Shown piece after piece: positions 35,236 to 43,386 of a stretch of 64,000 nt of DNA. The DNA is from Peribacillus sp. FSL E2-0218. GTDB lineage: Bacteria > Bacillota > Bacilli > Bacillales > DSM-1321. The position numbers were made by a program, and so were the translations under genes. Numbering within the stretch: the stretch's first letter is position 1; every line of letters starts with the position of its first letter. The notes under the pieces were generated by a model that was not told the DNA's origin, made no database searches, and saw nothing but the letters and a program-made list of their open reading frames with translations. The stretch spans positions 1,987,501 to 2,051,500 of the forward strand of contig NZ_CP150304.1 of the NCBI RefSeq assembly GCF_037992945.1, written 5' to 3'.

Positions 35236-35583
35236 TCACTTCCTGCTTTCTTTGTTCTCGCTTTCCCGCTTCTTTATGATGGCGTAGGCAAGATAACCAA
35301 TCAAGCCCATGAATAACCCAGTGCCGCCGACAATATAAATCATCGTGAACACTTTTCCGAACGTCGTCTGCGGTTCAAAACCGGGGTGGCCAACGGTACT
35401 TAGAGTGACAACACAAAAATAAAGAGAGTCAATTACGGTCAGCCCTTCCTGCTTAACATAGAAAATGGTTCCGGAAAGTAACATGACCAGGACCAAGGCG
35501 AAAAGAACTTGGAAATTCTTCATTTTAAAAGCGGACCATAGCGCTTTTAAAAAACGTTTTAGGGTAAGGATAAATGATATCAT
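35236..35583 (-). CDS. NaK-like two-TM cation channel with altered filter
   Basis: The 115-residue protein is similar along its length to the Bacillus cereus NaK channel. It has an amphipathic N-terminal helix (SFILTLKRFLKALW), an outer helix (about 25-45), a pore helix and filter (IDSLYFCVVTLSTVGHPGFE, 51-70) and an inner helix with gating glycines (about 78-103). NaK has TVGDGN at residues 63-68, and here the same positions read TVGHPG. Tetrameric cation conduction is likely, but selectivity cannot be predicted. It is a single gene. Confidence 0.88.
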   Translation of the reverse strand: MISFILTLKRFLKALWSAFKMKNFQVLFALVLVMLLSGTIFYVKQEGLTVIDSLYFCVVTLSTVGHPGFEPQTTFGKVFTMIYIVGGTGLFMGLIGYLAYAIIKKRESENKESRK

Positions 35584-35742
35584 GGGTAATCAAAATTCCT
35601 TTCTGTTTCATTTCAGATTAGGCAGTAATTGTTCAATCCTGGCTAATCCTTTCACTATACAGGAAATTAGATTGGTTTGACAAAAAAAGAAGGAGGTGCG
35701 ATTGTAGTGGTTACCATGGGGAGATTCAAAAAGGGGGGAAAT

Positions 35743-36168
35743 ATGTTGAAACCGCGTATTACTGTGCTTACGTTAGGCGTGGATGATTTGGAAAAATCGC
35801 TGGCGTTCTATCAAGATGGAATGGGCTTTTAAACGGAAGGGATTATAGGGAAGGAATTCGAGCACGGAGCCGTTGCCTTTTTCGACTTGCAAGCAGGCCT
35901 AAAACTTGCCATTTGGAAGCGAAGCGATATAGCCCATGAGGCTAAGGTTCCATTGTCGCAGGCAAGCTCCACTGAATTCACGATTGGCCATAATGTAGGA
36001 AGCAAGGAAGAAGTTGATCGTGCATTGCTGCAAGCATATAAAGCGGGAGCCGAAATAACCGATCCGGCACACGATACGTTTTGGGGAGGATATTCCGGTC
36101 ACTTTAAAGACCCTGATGGCCATCTTTGGGAGGTGGTCTGGAATCCGCAGTGGGACTTGGAAGAATGA
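35743..36168 (+). pseudogene. VOC-family gene interrupted by a stop codon
   Basis: AAGGGGGGAA precedes ATG 35743. The 142-codon frame reads LKPRITVLTLGVDDLEKSLA, then has TAA at codon 30 (35830-35832) in place of a sense codon. It continues as GIIGKEFEHGAVAFFDLQAG through YSGHFKDPDGHLWEVVWNP. A single AAA-to-TAA change would explain it. No ribosome binding site for re-initiation is seen, so the gene is probably dead. Confidence 0.85.
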
Positions 36169-36216
36169 CGAACGCCTTTTTGAACATGGCCGGAACAAAC
36201 TGATTGAGTATCAAAA

Positions 36217-36260
36217 TGAAGGAAGCACTAGACCTTGAGGGGGATATGCTTCCTTTTTTA
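36217..36260 (+). terminator. Terminator after the broken VOC gene
   Basis: AAGGAAGCA and TGCTTCCTT form a stem, followed by TTTT. It still insulates the PTS operon. Confidence 0.75.
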
Positions 36261-36409
36261 TTTAAACAATTCCCTGCTTTTTTCATGCGTTATTCATTCT
36301 TTTCTATCTATTGTTCGCCACCACCTCCCATCCTTACCTGCTTAAAAAAGGCTTGATAATGACACCCTTCGTTTGATTTAGAATCCCATGATCTCCATAT
36401 AAAAAAGGA

Positions 36410-36434
36410 TTGACATAATAAGTATAACGTTATA
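36410..36434 (+). promoter_or_regulatory. Promoter with palindrome ahead of the PTS operon
   Basis: TTGACA near 36410 is followed by the perfect 12-bp dyad TATAACGTTATA (36423-36434) that overlaps the -10 region (TATAAT or TAATGT). A repressor bound there would block initiation. The regulator is not in the window. Confidence 0.5.
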
Positions 36435-36492
36435 ATGTTTATTATTGAATAATGTGTTTTTTCAGTCTTTTTACATAAAGGGGGAAAGATTA

Positions 36493-37821
36493 TTGAATAG
36501 TTTTATGAATGTACTCGAGTCGAAGGTGCTTCCAGTGGCAAATAAAATTGGATCACAAAGACATCTGCTAGCAATCCGGCACGGTGTCCTTGCAACACTT
36601 CCTTTAACGATTATCGGTTCGTTTTTTGTTATTTTATTGAATTTCCCAATTGATGGGTATGATGAATGGATCGCTCCTTACCGAGCTGCATTGGATGTAC
36701 CTTTCCGATTTACAGTTGGGGCGATGGCACTTTATGCTGCATTTGGGGTGGGTTCGGCTCTTGCTGGTCATTATAAATTAGATCAGCTCAGTGCAGGCTT
36801 TCTATCAGTCTTAGCTTTTTTGATTACATGTGTGGTGCCTACCCAAGTCATGGAAACTGTTCCAGGGGTGATTGATGCGGGGCGATGGTTACCTATTAGC
36901 GCTTTAAGTGCAGCTTCTTTGTTCGGAGCGATCGTCACCTCATTGATTTCCGTTGAAATTTTTCATTTTCTCATAAAACGGGACATCAAAATCAAATTAC
37001 CGGAAAGTGTCCCGCCAATGGTGTCCAACTCCTTTGCAGCCCTGATTCCAACATTGGTCGTGGTCCTTCTTTTCTGGGGCATTCGTTATGGTTTAGGGTT
37101 TGATATTAATTCGATCATCACGACATTGGTGTCTCCTCTCAAAAATTTATTGGTCGGTAATAGTTTAATAGGCGGCTTGCTTACCGTCTTCCTCATCGTT
37201 TTCTTTTGGTCGCTTGGTATTCACGGACCGGCCATATTGGGACCGATCATACGACCAATGTGGGATTCCGCGATACTCGAAAATATGGATGCGTTTGCAA
37301 GAACCGGTAATGCGGCGAATCTGCCCAATTTATTTACCGAACAATTCATTCAATGGTTCGTTTGGATTGGCGGGGCAGGATCGACTTTATCGCTTGTAGT
37401 ACTATTCCTATTTTCAAAATCGAAGTATTTGAAAGAGCTGGGTAAACTATCTTTTGTTCCGGGGATTTTTAATATTAACGAACCTGTCATCTTCGGGGCA
37501 CCTATCGTCATGAATCCGATATTGATGGTCCCGTTCATTGTTGCTCCTTTGGTGAATGTCATCGTTTCTTACACGTTCTTTCAATTAGGAATGATTCCCA
37601 TGATCATGGCCAAGCTTCCGTTTACGGTCTTCGGCCCGATAGCCGCTGTAATCAGCACGGATTGGACCATCATGGCTGGGGTTCTAGTTATATTGAATTT
37701 CTTCATTTCATTAATGATTTATTTTCCGTTTTTCAAGATGTTCGAAAAGCAGCATCTGCGTGATGAAAATAAAAGCGAAGATGGAGCGGAAGAAAAAAAG
37801 GCAGGCATTAAATATGCTTGA
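36493..37821 (+). CDS. PTS lactose/cellobiose-family EIIC component
   Basis: TTG 36493 has AAAGGGGGA 8 bases upstream. Earlier codons in the frame lack a site. The roughly 442-residue CelB-type EIIC has about ten membrane segments, the LGIHGPAILGPI substrate loop, and FVPGIFNINEPVIFGAP, with the conserved NEP motif. It transports and hands sugar to EIIB for phosphorylation. Context with a MupG glycosidase suggests an amino-sugar or muramyl disaccharide rather than cellobiose, which is inference. Confidence 0.88.
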   Translation: MNSFMNVLESKVLPVANKIGSQRHLLAIRHGVLATLPLTIIGSFFVILLNFPIDGYDEWIAPYRAALDVPFRFTVGAMALYAAFGVGSALAGHYKLDQLSAGFLSVLAFLITCVVPTQVMETVPGVIDAGRWLPISALSAASLFGAIVTSLISVEIFHFLIKRDIKIKLPESVPPMVSNSFAALIPTLVVVLLFWGIRYGLGFDINSIITTLVSPLKNLLVGNSLIGGLLTVFLIVFFWSLGIHGPAILGPIIRPMWDSAILENMDAFARTGNAANLPNLFTEQFIQWFVWIGGAGSTLSLVVLFLFSKSKYLKELGKLSFVPGIFNINEPVIFGAPIVMNPILMVPFIVAPLVNVIVSYTFFQLGMIPMIMAKLPFTVFGPIAAVISTDWTIMAGVLVILNFFISLMIYFPFFKMFEKQHLRDENKSEDGAEEKKAGIKYA

Positions 37822-38092
37822 AATAATAGGGGCATTGCTATCCTTTGTCGGTGCCCAAATCCTATTTTCGCGAACGAAGCTAGCTGAATGGATAACACCT
37901 TGGAAATCAGTCGGCGTTACCATTTTAATCATTAGCATTTCCATCATTTTGTTTAGCGCATTAGGGTCAACCCATTATTTAATTGTTATAATGCCAACGA
38001 TTGTTTGTTCTGTAATGGTATCTTCACGCTACCGTGACTATTTAATGAGGTTACAGGCAAGGCGGGTTCAATGGAAAGAAAATGAGGAGTGA
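37814..38092 (+). CDS. Small membrane protein in the PTS operon
   Basis: ATG 37814 overlaps the EIIC stop by 8 bases and is preceded by an AAAAAAAGGCAGG site. The 92-residue product has two to three hydrophobic segments (LEIIGALLSFVGAQIL, VGVTILIISISIILFSAL, YLIVIMPTIVCSVMV) and a basic C-terminal tail. I do not recognise it. The tight coupling indicates it works with the transporter, possibly as an accessory subunit. Confidence 0.7.
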   Translation: MLEIIGALLSFVGAQILFSRTKLAEWITPWKSVGVTILIISISIILFSALGSTHYLIVIMPTIVCSVMVSSRYRDYLMRLQARRVQWKENEE

Positions 38093-38099
38093 ATGAGCT

Positions 38100-39182
38100 A
38101 TGAGAAGATTGGGAATATCGATTTATCCGGAACACTCTACACCGGATCTCGACAAGCAGTATATAAAACTAGCCCATCGCTATGGGTTTGAGCGGATATT
38201 CACATGCTTATTATCGGTTTCAAAACCTTATGAAGTCGTCATGGAAGAATATAAAGATATCATTTCTTATGCGAAAACGCTGGATATGGAAGTCATCCTT
38301 GATGTTGCGCCGGCTGTTTTTGCCAATTTTAATATAAGTTATGATGATTTAGGATTTTTCGCAGAAATGGGAGCGGACGGCGTTCGTCTCGATTTGGGCT
38401 TTGATGGCTTGAAGGAAGCTAAAATGACGTTTAATCCTTATGGATTGAAAATTGAATTGAATATGAGCAATGATGTCGAATATTTAACGAATATTTTGAC
38501 GCATCAAGCAAATAAGGATCAAGTCATTGGGTGCCATAATTTTTATCCGCAAAAATTCACGGGTCTGCCTTATGAGTTCTTCATCTCCTGCAGCAAGCGA
38601 TTTAAAGAACATGGCATCCGGACAGCGGCATTTGTTACTTCACAAACGGGTGACATAGGGCCGTGGAACATCAACGATGGATTGTGCACATTGGAACAGC
38701 ATCGTGAACTTTCCATTGATGTGCAAGCCAAGCATTTATGGGCCACAAACTTAATTGATGATGTGATAATTGGAAACGCTTATGCCAGTGAAGCGGAATT
38801 GAAAATGCTGGGAGCTTTACAGCGGGACATGATTGAGTTGAAAGTGGAGCTCCATTCGGATGCATCTCCCATCGAGCATCAAGTCACCTTGGATGAGATA
38901 CATATTCGCCGTGGTGATATTAGTGAGTATATGGTCCGATCAGTTGAAGTAAGGAAAAAATACGGAAAGGAAAATTTTCCGATTCGGAAAAGTGTTCCAC
39001 AGCAAAAAGGGGGCGTTTTCATCGGCAATGATTCCTTTGGAAAATATAAAGGAGAGCTTCAAGTCATTTTACGGGACATGCCCTTGGATGAACGGAAAAA
39101 CCTTGTTGCACAAGTAGTGGAGGAAGAACGTTTTTTACTGGATTATATTAAACCATGGAGCTCATTCAGATTGATTAACTAA
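38100..39182 (+). CDS. mupG: MupG/DUF871 family phosphoglycosidase
   Basis: The 360-residue protein matches DUF871, a TIM barrel (about 1-235) plus a C-terminal cyclophilin-like domain. Family stretches include LGISIYPEHSTPDLD, IGCHNFYPQKFTGLPYEFF and TAAFVTSQTGDIGPWNINDG. The characterised member, MupG of Staphylococcus aureus, is a 6-phospho-N-acetylmuramidase that splits MurNAc-6P-GlcNAc. Here it lies between EIIC and EIIB genes, so it should hydrolyse the phospho-sugar made by this PTS. The exact disaccharide is not certain. Confidence 0.85.
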   Translation: MRRLGISIYPEHSTPDLDKQYIKLAHRYGFERIFTCLLSVSKPYEVVMEEYKDIISYAKTLDMEVILDVAPAVFANFNISYDDLGFFAEMGADGVRLDLGFDGLKEAKMTFNPYGLKIELNMSNDVEYLTNILTHQANKDQVIGCHNFYPQKFTGLPYEFFISCSKRFKEHGIRTAAFVTSQTGDIGPWNINDGLCTLEQHRELSIDVQAKHLWATNLIDDVIIGNAYASEAELKMLGALQRDMIELKVELHSDASPIEHQVTLDEIHIRRGDISEYMVRSVEVRKKYGKENFPIRKSVPQQKGGVFIGNDSFGKYKGELQVILRDMPLDERKNLVAQVVEEERFLLDYIKPWSSFRLIN

Positions 39183-39242
39183 GCTGGAGCAAAGTTTGAC
39201 AGGAAACAAATAAAACAAGGGAATTATGAGGAGGAAAATGTA

Positions 39243-39548
39243 ATGAATATACTATTATGCTGTTCTGCAGGAATGTCTACAAGTCTATTGGTTAATAAAA
39301 TGGAGAAAGCGGCATCGGAAGAAGGAGTGAATGCGAAAATCCAGGCAGTAGCCACTACGGAAGTGAGAAATCATATTAACGATGTGGACGTGATTTTGTT
39401 AGGGCCGCAGGTTCGTTACTTACTTAATGATATTAGGAAAATCGGAGATGAAAAGGGCGTGCCGGTAGATACCATAAATCCGATGCACTACGGATCATGC
39501 AATGGCAAGGAAGTGCTGAAAACAGCCATTCAATTAATATCCAAATAA
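39243..39548 (+). CDS. PTS lactose/cellobiose-family EIIB component
   Basis: This 101-residue EIIB has the phosphocysteine loop at the N-terminus (LLCCSAGMSTSLLV, active Cys at residue 7). The later VDVILLGPQVRYLL strand and helix are typical. It accepts phosphate from EIIA (39579) and passes it to the sugar in EIIC. GAGGAGG precedes the ATG. Confidence 0.92.
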   Translation: MNILLCCSAGMSTSLLVNKMEKAASEEGVNAKIQAVATTEVRNHINDVDVILLGPQVRYLLNDIRKIGDEKGVPVDTINPMHYGSCNGKEVLKTAIQLISK

Positions 39549-39578
39549 TTCACTTTGAAGAGATGAGAGGGTGCTAAT

Positions 39579-39908
39579 ATGGCGAAAACGAAAGAGGCGT
39601 TATCTGAACTATCTTTTCAATTGATCCTCCATAGCGGGAATGCCCGAAGCTGCGCAATGGAAGCCATCTCCTTGCAAAAGCAAGGCAAATCCAGCAATGC
39701 ACAAGAAAAGCTGAAAGAAGCGGAGCAAGAGTTTGTGGCGGCACATAAAATCCAAACCGCCTTGATCCAAGCGGAAGTGAATGGTGAAAATTTCGACATA
39801 CCAATGCTGCTGATTCATGCTCAAGATCACCTGATGACTTCCATGACAACAAAAGATTTAGCGATGGAAATCGTGGAATTACATGAGAAAATACAAAAGG
39901 TTCATTAA
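39579..39908 (+). CDS. PTS lactose/cellobiose-family EIIA component
   Basis: This 109-residue three-helix EIIA carries the phospho-histidine motif MLLIHAQDHLMT, with H80 as likely phosphorylation site. The N-terminal SFQLILHSGNARSCAMEAIS helix is also typical. It completes the EIIC-EIIB-EIIA set, with order C, small protein, MupG, B, A in one transcript. An IS3 remnant lies directly downstream. Confidence 0.92.
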   Translation: MAKTKEALSELSFQLILHSGNARSCAMEAISLQKQGKSSNAQEKLKEAEQEFVAAHKIQTALIQAEVNGENFDIPMLLIHAQDHLMTSMTTKDLAMEIVELHEKIQKVH

Positions 39909-39982
39909 GTGAGGGTTGGCGCGCTTGGTGGTTTAAAAAGTCATTGAAAAATGATCTGACCCAATAATGTTAGACCTATAGT

Positions 39983-40228
39983 TTAAGCAGCTTCTAAGAC
40001 CTGAGTTCGGTTTTCTATCGGACTCAGGTCTTTTAATATTTCCTTCATACGTTCGTGGCTATAGAAATGAATATAATCATCTAATTCCTTTTCAAAGTGA
40101 TCCATACTTTCAAAATCTTGGAGAAAAAGCATTTGGACTTTAACATGCCAAACAAATTTTCGATAACTGCTGTTGGTTTGGTTGGAGCGAAGGTTAACAA
40201 GTAAAGGAAACTTGTCCAAAACGATCAA
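39983..40228 (-). pseudogene. IS3-family transposase C-terminal remnant
   Basis: The minus-strand frame ends LQDFESMDHFEKELDDYIHF, then YSHERMKEILKDLSPIE and a TQVLEAA end, the classic C-terminus of IS3/IS150-group OrfB integrases. The expected VIENLFGMLKS stretch just before it is in another frame, so a frameshift is present. The rest of the catalytic domain is missing, and no terminal inverted repeats were found. Its 3' end contains an AAGACCTGAGT hairpin that could also terminate the PTS transcript on the plus strand. Confidence 0.85.
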
Positions 40229-40665
40229 GGATAAGTGGTGGGGAACGGACGAAGAAAAATAGCCGCAGCCTTGAAATTCAATGTTAATCGGTGGTCTATC
40301 TAGATTTAGCTGATAATGGCTGTGGAAAGGAACAAAGCTGAATTTTTACCAAAATCTGTAGTTGGTGCATCTTCATTGACATGAATCAATAATAATATAT
40401 AATACAGATATATGATATCTCTAATTGTAAATCATAAATGAATTTGAAGAATAGGAAGGAAATGAGGAGAGTGAAAGAAATCAACATTCAATTAAGCGTA
40501 TAGGGGAACGTTTTTTTATCATCAATTATAGATAATGTAGATATCTAATATCATTTTGATAGTATTTAAGAATTTATCAAGAGTGGAAGACCACCACCAA
40601 CGACGATATAAAACCCATACTGGTTCAGTTGCTGGGAAAATAAAAAACAAATGAGGGAAAAAACA
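40229..40665. other. Regulatory region of the first azoreductase
   Basis: About 430 bases without a gene, containing the operator-like dyad at 40401-40425. A looser one with core TAGATATCTA lies at 40538-40547. Promoter-like AT-rich sequence surrounds both. Confidence 0.5.
40401..40425. promoter_or_regulatory. Inverted repeat shared with the pdhA upstream region (copy 1)
   Basis: AATACAGATA-N5-TATCTCTAAT matches 18 of 20 arm positions of the dyad at 43317-43341 (ATTACAGATA-N5-TATCTGTAAT). It lies upstream of the azoreductase gene. A common regulator, perhaps the Rrf2 protein encoded at 42726, is the simplest explanation. Confidence 0.65.
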
Positions 40666-41262
40666 ATGTCAAAAATTTTATTTGTAAAAAATAACGATCG
40701 TCCTGAGGATCAAGCAATTAGTGTGCAAATGTATAATAAATTTTTAAACACGTTTAAAGAAACGACCAGAAATGAAGAGATTGTTGAATTAGATTTATTC
40801 AATATTAACCTTCCGTATTATGGGAATGCAGCTATTACAGGAGGATTCAAGCGGAGCAAAGGGTTAGAGTTAACAGCGGAAGAAGCAAAAGCTACAGATA
40901 TTGTTGAACACTACTTAAAGCAGTTCTTGGATGCAGAAAAGGTAGTTTTCGCTTTTCCATTATGGTATTACACAGTTCCTGCTCCATTAATAACCTATAT
41001 TTCTTACCTTTCCCAAGCAAGAAAAACTCAAGTTAGTAACAAAAAAGTTGCTATTTTATGTGCTCGTGGTTCGGATTACTCTTCTGAACATATGGCATCA
41101 AAGGAGATGGCCGTTAATTTTGTAACTAATTGGCTTCATTACCTCGGCATTACTGAACTTGAAACGGTCGTGATTGAAGGTCATACACAATATCCTGGTC
41201 TTTCACAAGGAATCATAGAAGATGGTTTGGACATGGTAGTAAAGGTTGCCTCCGATTTCTAA
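40666..41262 (+). CDS. FMN-dependent NADH-azoreductase (flavodoxin-fold)
   Basis: ATG 40666 is spaced 7 bases from GAGGG. The 198-residue protein is an AzoR-type flavoprotein: SKILFVKNNDRPEDQAIS phosphate-binding start, FAFPLWYYTVPAPLITYISY (the conserved PxWNxxxP-like FMN segment, here with WYYTVP), and ARGSDYSSE. AzoR enzymes reduce quinones and azo compounds by two electrons and protect against electrophiles. The operator at 40401 suggests control shared with the pdhA operon. Confidence 0.85.
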   Translation: MSKILFVKNNDRPEDQAISVQMYNKFLNTFKETTRNEEIVELDLFNINLPYYGNAAITGGFKRSKGLELTAEEAKATDIVEHYLKQFLDAEKVVFAFPLWYYTVPAPLITYISYLSQARKTQVSNKKVAILCARGSDYSSEHMASKEMAVNFVTNWLHYLGITELETVVIEGHTQYPGLSQGIIEDGLDMVVKVASDF

Positions 41263-41626
41263 TAATGAAGAGAAGGGACTTGGCAAAAAGATGACTCATT
41301 CATTGAAACCGGCATTGGTCGTCATTTTAAGATAAGTTCGGCAGGAGGGTCAGCTGCCATATTCAATGTGATTAAAAAATCTGAAAATATGATGTATTAC
41401 GCTCTTTGGGGTATGATCCAGTCCTATATAAATATGGAGCAATTGAATTGTCTACTCAAGGAGATGAATAAATTTTTCTCATCCGTTTAAACCCAAGAGT
41501 TTGAAAAGGTAACTTGAAACGATGTTTTTGATAACATCTTACTGGCAATTAATGAAAGAACGGATTTAGCCAAAAATAGAAAAGATGCTGCCAAAAATAT
41601 ATATATAGTAAAGGAGTGTTTGGTAC
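41263..41626. other. Intergenic region with a 74-codon frame lacking a start
   Basis: From 41269 to the stop at 41490 a frame stays open (TGIGRHFKISSAGGSAAIFN, then MMYYALWGMIQSYINMEQL) without an ATG/GTG/TTG start or ribosome binding site near its beginning. It looks like a decayed gene end of unknown family. Confidence 0.35.
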
Positions 41627-42253
41627 ATGCATTTCAATGGATTTGATCAAACTGATTTTGACACGTTTACAATTGAAGGACTCGAAACTAGAATGGAAGC
41701 AATAAAAGATCGTATTCGGCCGAAGTTTCAAGCAATGGGCGACACACTGACGGATGAATTGTCAATAATAGCTGGAAATGAAATGTTTTTGCATATTGCA
41801 AAACACGCACGACGAACGGTTAATGCTCCGAAAGACACTTGGCTAGCGATATCAGCAAACAAACAAGGATATAAAATGCTTCCGCATTTTCAAGTAGGCT
41901 TATTCGATGACCATGTTTTCATATGGCTTGCATTCATTTACGAATTACCTAACAAGAAGGAAATTGCGAGTAATTTTCTCAAGGAAATTGATAGTATTCG
42001 CGAGCTGATTCCGAGTGATTATGTCCTATCAATTGACCATATGAAAAAAGAATCCGAATCAATTTTTAATCTAGGTGAAGAAGGATTGGAAAAATCGTTA
42101 GAGCGCTTTCGAGACGTGAAAAAGGCAGAGTTCCTTGTTGGTCGCCATGTTCAATCTAATGATCCAATCTTGAAGGATGGTGATAAGTTCATTTCATTAG
42201 TTGGTGATACATTCAAGACATTATTTCCACTTTATAAAATATCGCTTCAATAA
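41627..42253 (+). CDS. DUF1054/YktB (UPF0637) family protein
   Basis: The 208-residue protein has the YktB look: FNGFDQTDFDTFTIEGLETR at the start, then IRPKFQAMGD, HVAKHARRTVNAPKDTWLAI-type sequence and KMLPHFQVGLFDDHVFIWLA. It is a conserved soluble Firmicutes protein of unknown function with a known fold. AAAGGAGTG precedes the ATG. Nothing in the neighbourhood reveals its role. Confidence 0.88.
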   Translation: MHFNGFDQTDFDTFTIEGLETRMEAIKDRIRPKFQAMGDTLTDELSIIAGNEMFLHIAKHARRTVNAPKDTWLAISANKQGYKMLPHFQVGLFDDHVFIWLAFIYELPNKKEIASNFLKEIDSIRELIPSDYVLSIDHMKKESESIFNLGEEGLEKSLERFRDVKKAEFLVGRHVQSNDPILKDGDKFISLVGDTFKTLFPLYKISLQ

Positions 42254-42725
42254 AAAAACGCTTACTACTCGTTTTGAAAGGCTGGAACTAGCCTTGTATC
42301 AGCGTACTACAGACCTACACACCATGAATTACCGAAAACCGTTAAAGCATACGGTTAAAACTACAATGTAAATGGGAAACTGTAAAGACATGGCTTCTAT
42401 GGGACTTTTAATTTTTGAACAGTTTCCTGAATATATAAGCAACACATAGCCAAAAGCTTGTATAGGTACAGGGTCTGGCATCAGTAATGCATTACCATTA
42501 TAGATATAAAGAACAATCTGTCTGATATATGTTTCATATCTGAACGGAAAATCACGAATGGTTCTAATCCTATGTGACAAAACTGAACAGATTAAGAAAT
42601 TCAGTTGTGAAAATTAGGGATATAACCAAAACATCGGTTAAACTTTTTCTTTTCTTGATAGTATCCAAACTAGGACAATGAAAATTGATTTTAGACCCTA
42701 TTTTTTTTAGTTGGAGGTTATTTAC
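42254..42725. other. Intergenic region before the Rrf2 gene
   Basis: About 470 bases. An imperfect dyad (TCTGATATATGTTTCATATCTGA without exact symmetry) lies near 42521-42543. No gene is seen. The Rrf2 promoter should lie in the last 100 bases. Confidence 0.4.
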
Positions 42726-43229
42726 ATGCAATTCAGCAAAGGAGTCGAATACGCTCTGCATTGTCTATCTTATTTTGTGGATTTACCTACAGGGAGGTCC
42801 GTCGGCGTTAAGGAACTAGCAACATTTCAAGGGGTTTCTGAAACGTATTTATCAAAGATTTTCACTAAATTAAAGAAGTCGGGCATCGTACGTTCCATGC
42901 CTGGCGTTAAAGGTGGGTACGAATTAGCTAAACACCCAAGTAAGATTGATTTTTGGGATGTTATAGAAGCAATTGAAGGAGAGCAGCCTTTTTTTCAGTG
43001 CGCAAACATCAGGCAAAAGTGCATCTTGTCTGAAGGACAAGAAGTTCAAGACCCCATTCATTGTGGACCCTGTACAATTAATGTCATTATGTTAGAAGCT
43101 GAGGAGAAGATGAAGGTTTATCTCAAGAGCAAAACCATCTTAGAGCTAAATGATACTTTAAAATTGAAATTGAAGGACAGACATTCAGAAGGAGTAGATT
43201 GGTTCCGAAAAGCCCTGGAACTTAGATAG
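42726..43229 (+). CDS. Rrf2-family regulator with a four-cysteine region
   Basis: ATG 42726 has TTGGAGGT 9 bases upstream. The 167-residue protein has the Rrf2 HTH (QFSKGVEYALHCLSYF, GVSETYLSKIFTKLKKSGIV, then the SMPGVKGGYELAK wing). A cysteine set follows in FFQCANIRQKCIL and HCGPCTINV. Cysteines at this place bind an Fe-S cluster in NsrR/IscR or form thiol switches, though spacing here differs. It precedes pdhA and is the best candidate regulator for the operator shared with the azoreductase. Confidence 0.85.
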   Translation: MQFSKGVEYALHCLSYFVDLPTGRSVGVKELATFQGVSETYLSKIFTKLKKSGIVRSMPGVKGGYELAKHPSKIDFWDVIEAIEGEQPFFQCANIRQKCILSEGQEVQDPIHCGPCTINVIMLEAEEKMKVYLKSKTILELNDTLKLKLKDRHSEGVDWFRKALELR

Positions 43230-43316
43230 GGGGTCTTGTTCACGTTTTACTGAGTTCCTGTACTATGGGAGCCTTAAAATTAGCTGTACTGACTTAAATG
43301 AGTTTTTTTACGTATA

Positions 43317-43341
43317 ATTACAGATAATAGGTATCTGTAAT
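43317..43341. promoter_or_regulatory. Inverted repeat shared with the azoreductase upstream region (copy 2)
   Basis: ATTACAGATA-ATAGG-TATCTGTAAT is perfect in its 10-bp arms. It lies 46 bases before pdhA, probably at or just downstream of the promoter, consistent with repression. Confidence 0.7.
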
Positions 43342-43386
43342 GTATGTGGTGTAGCACGAATTAATAAAGAAAAGGAAGGGAAGAAA

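Noticed and set aside
39909..40260. Complete insertion sequence
   Set aside because: Only the last part of an IS3-type OrfB is present, with a frameshift and no terminal inverted repeats.
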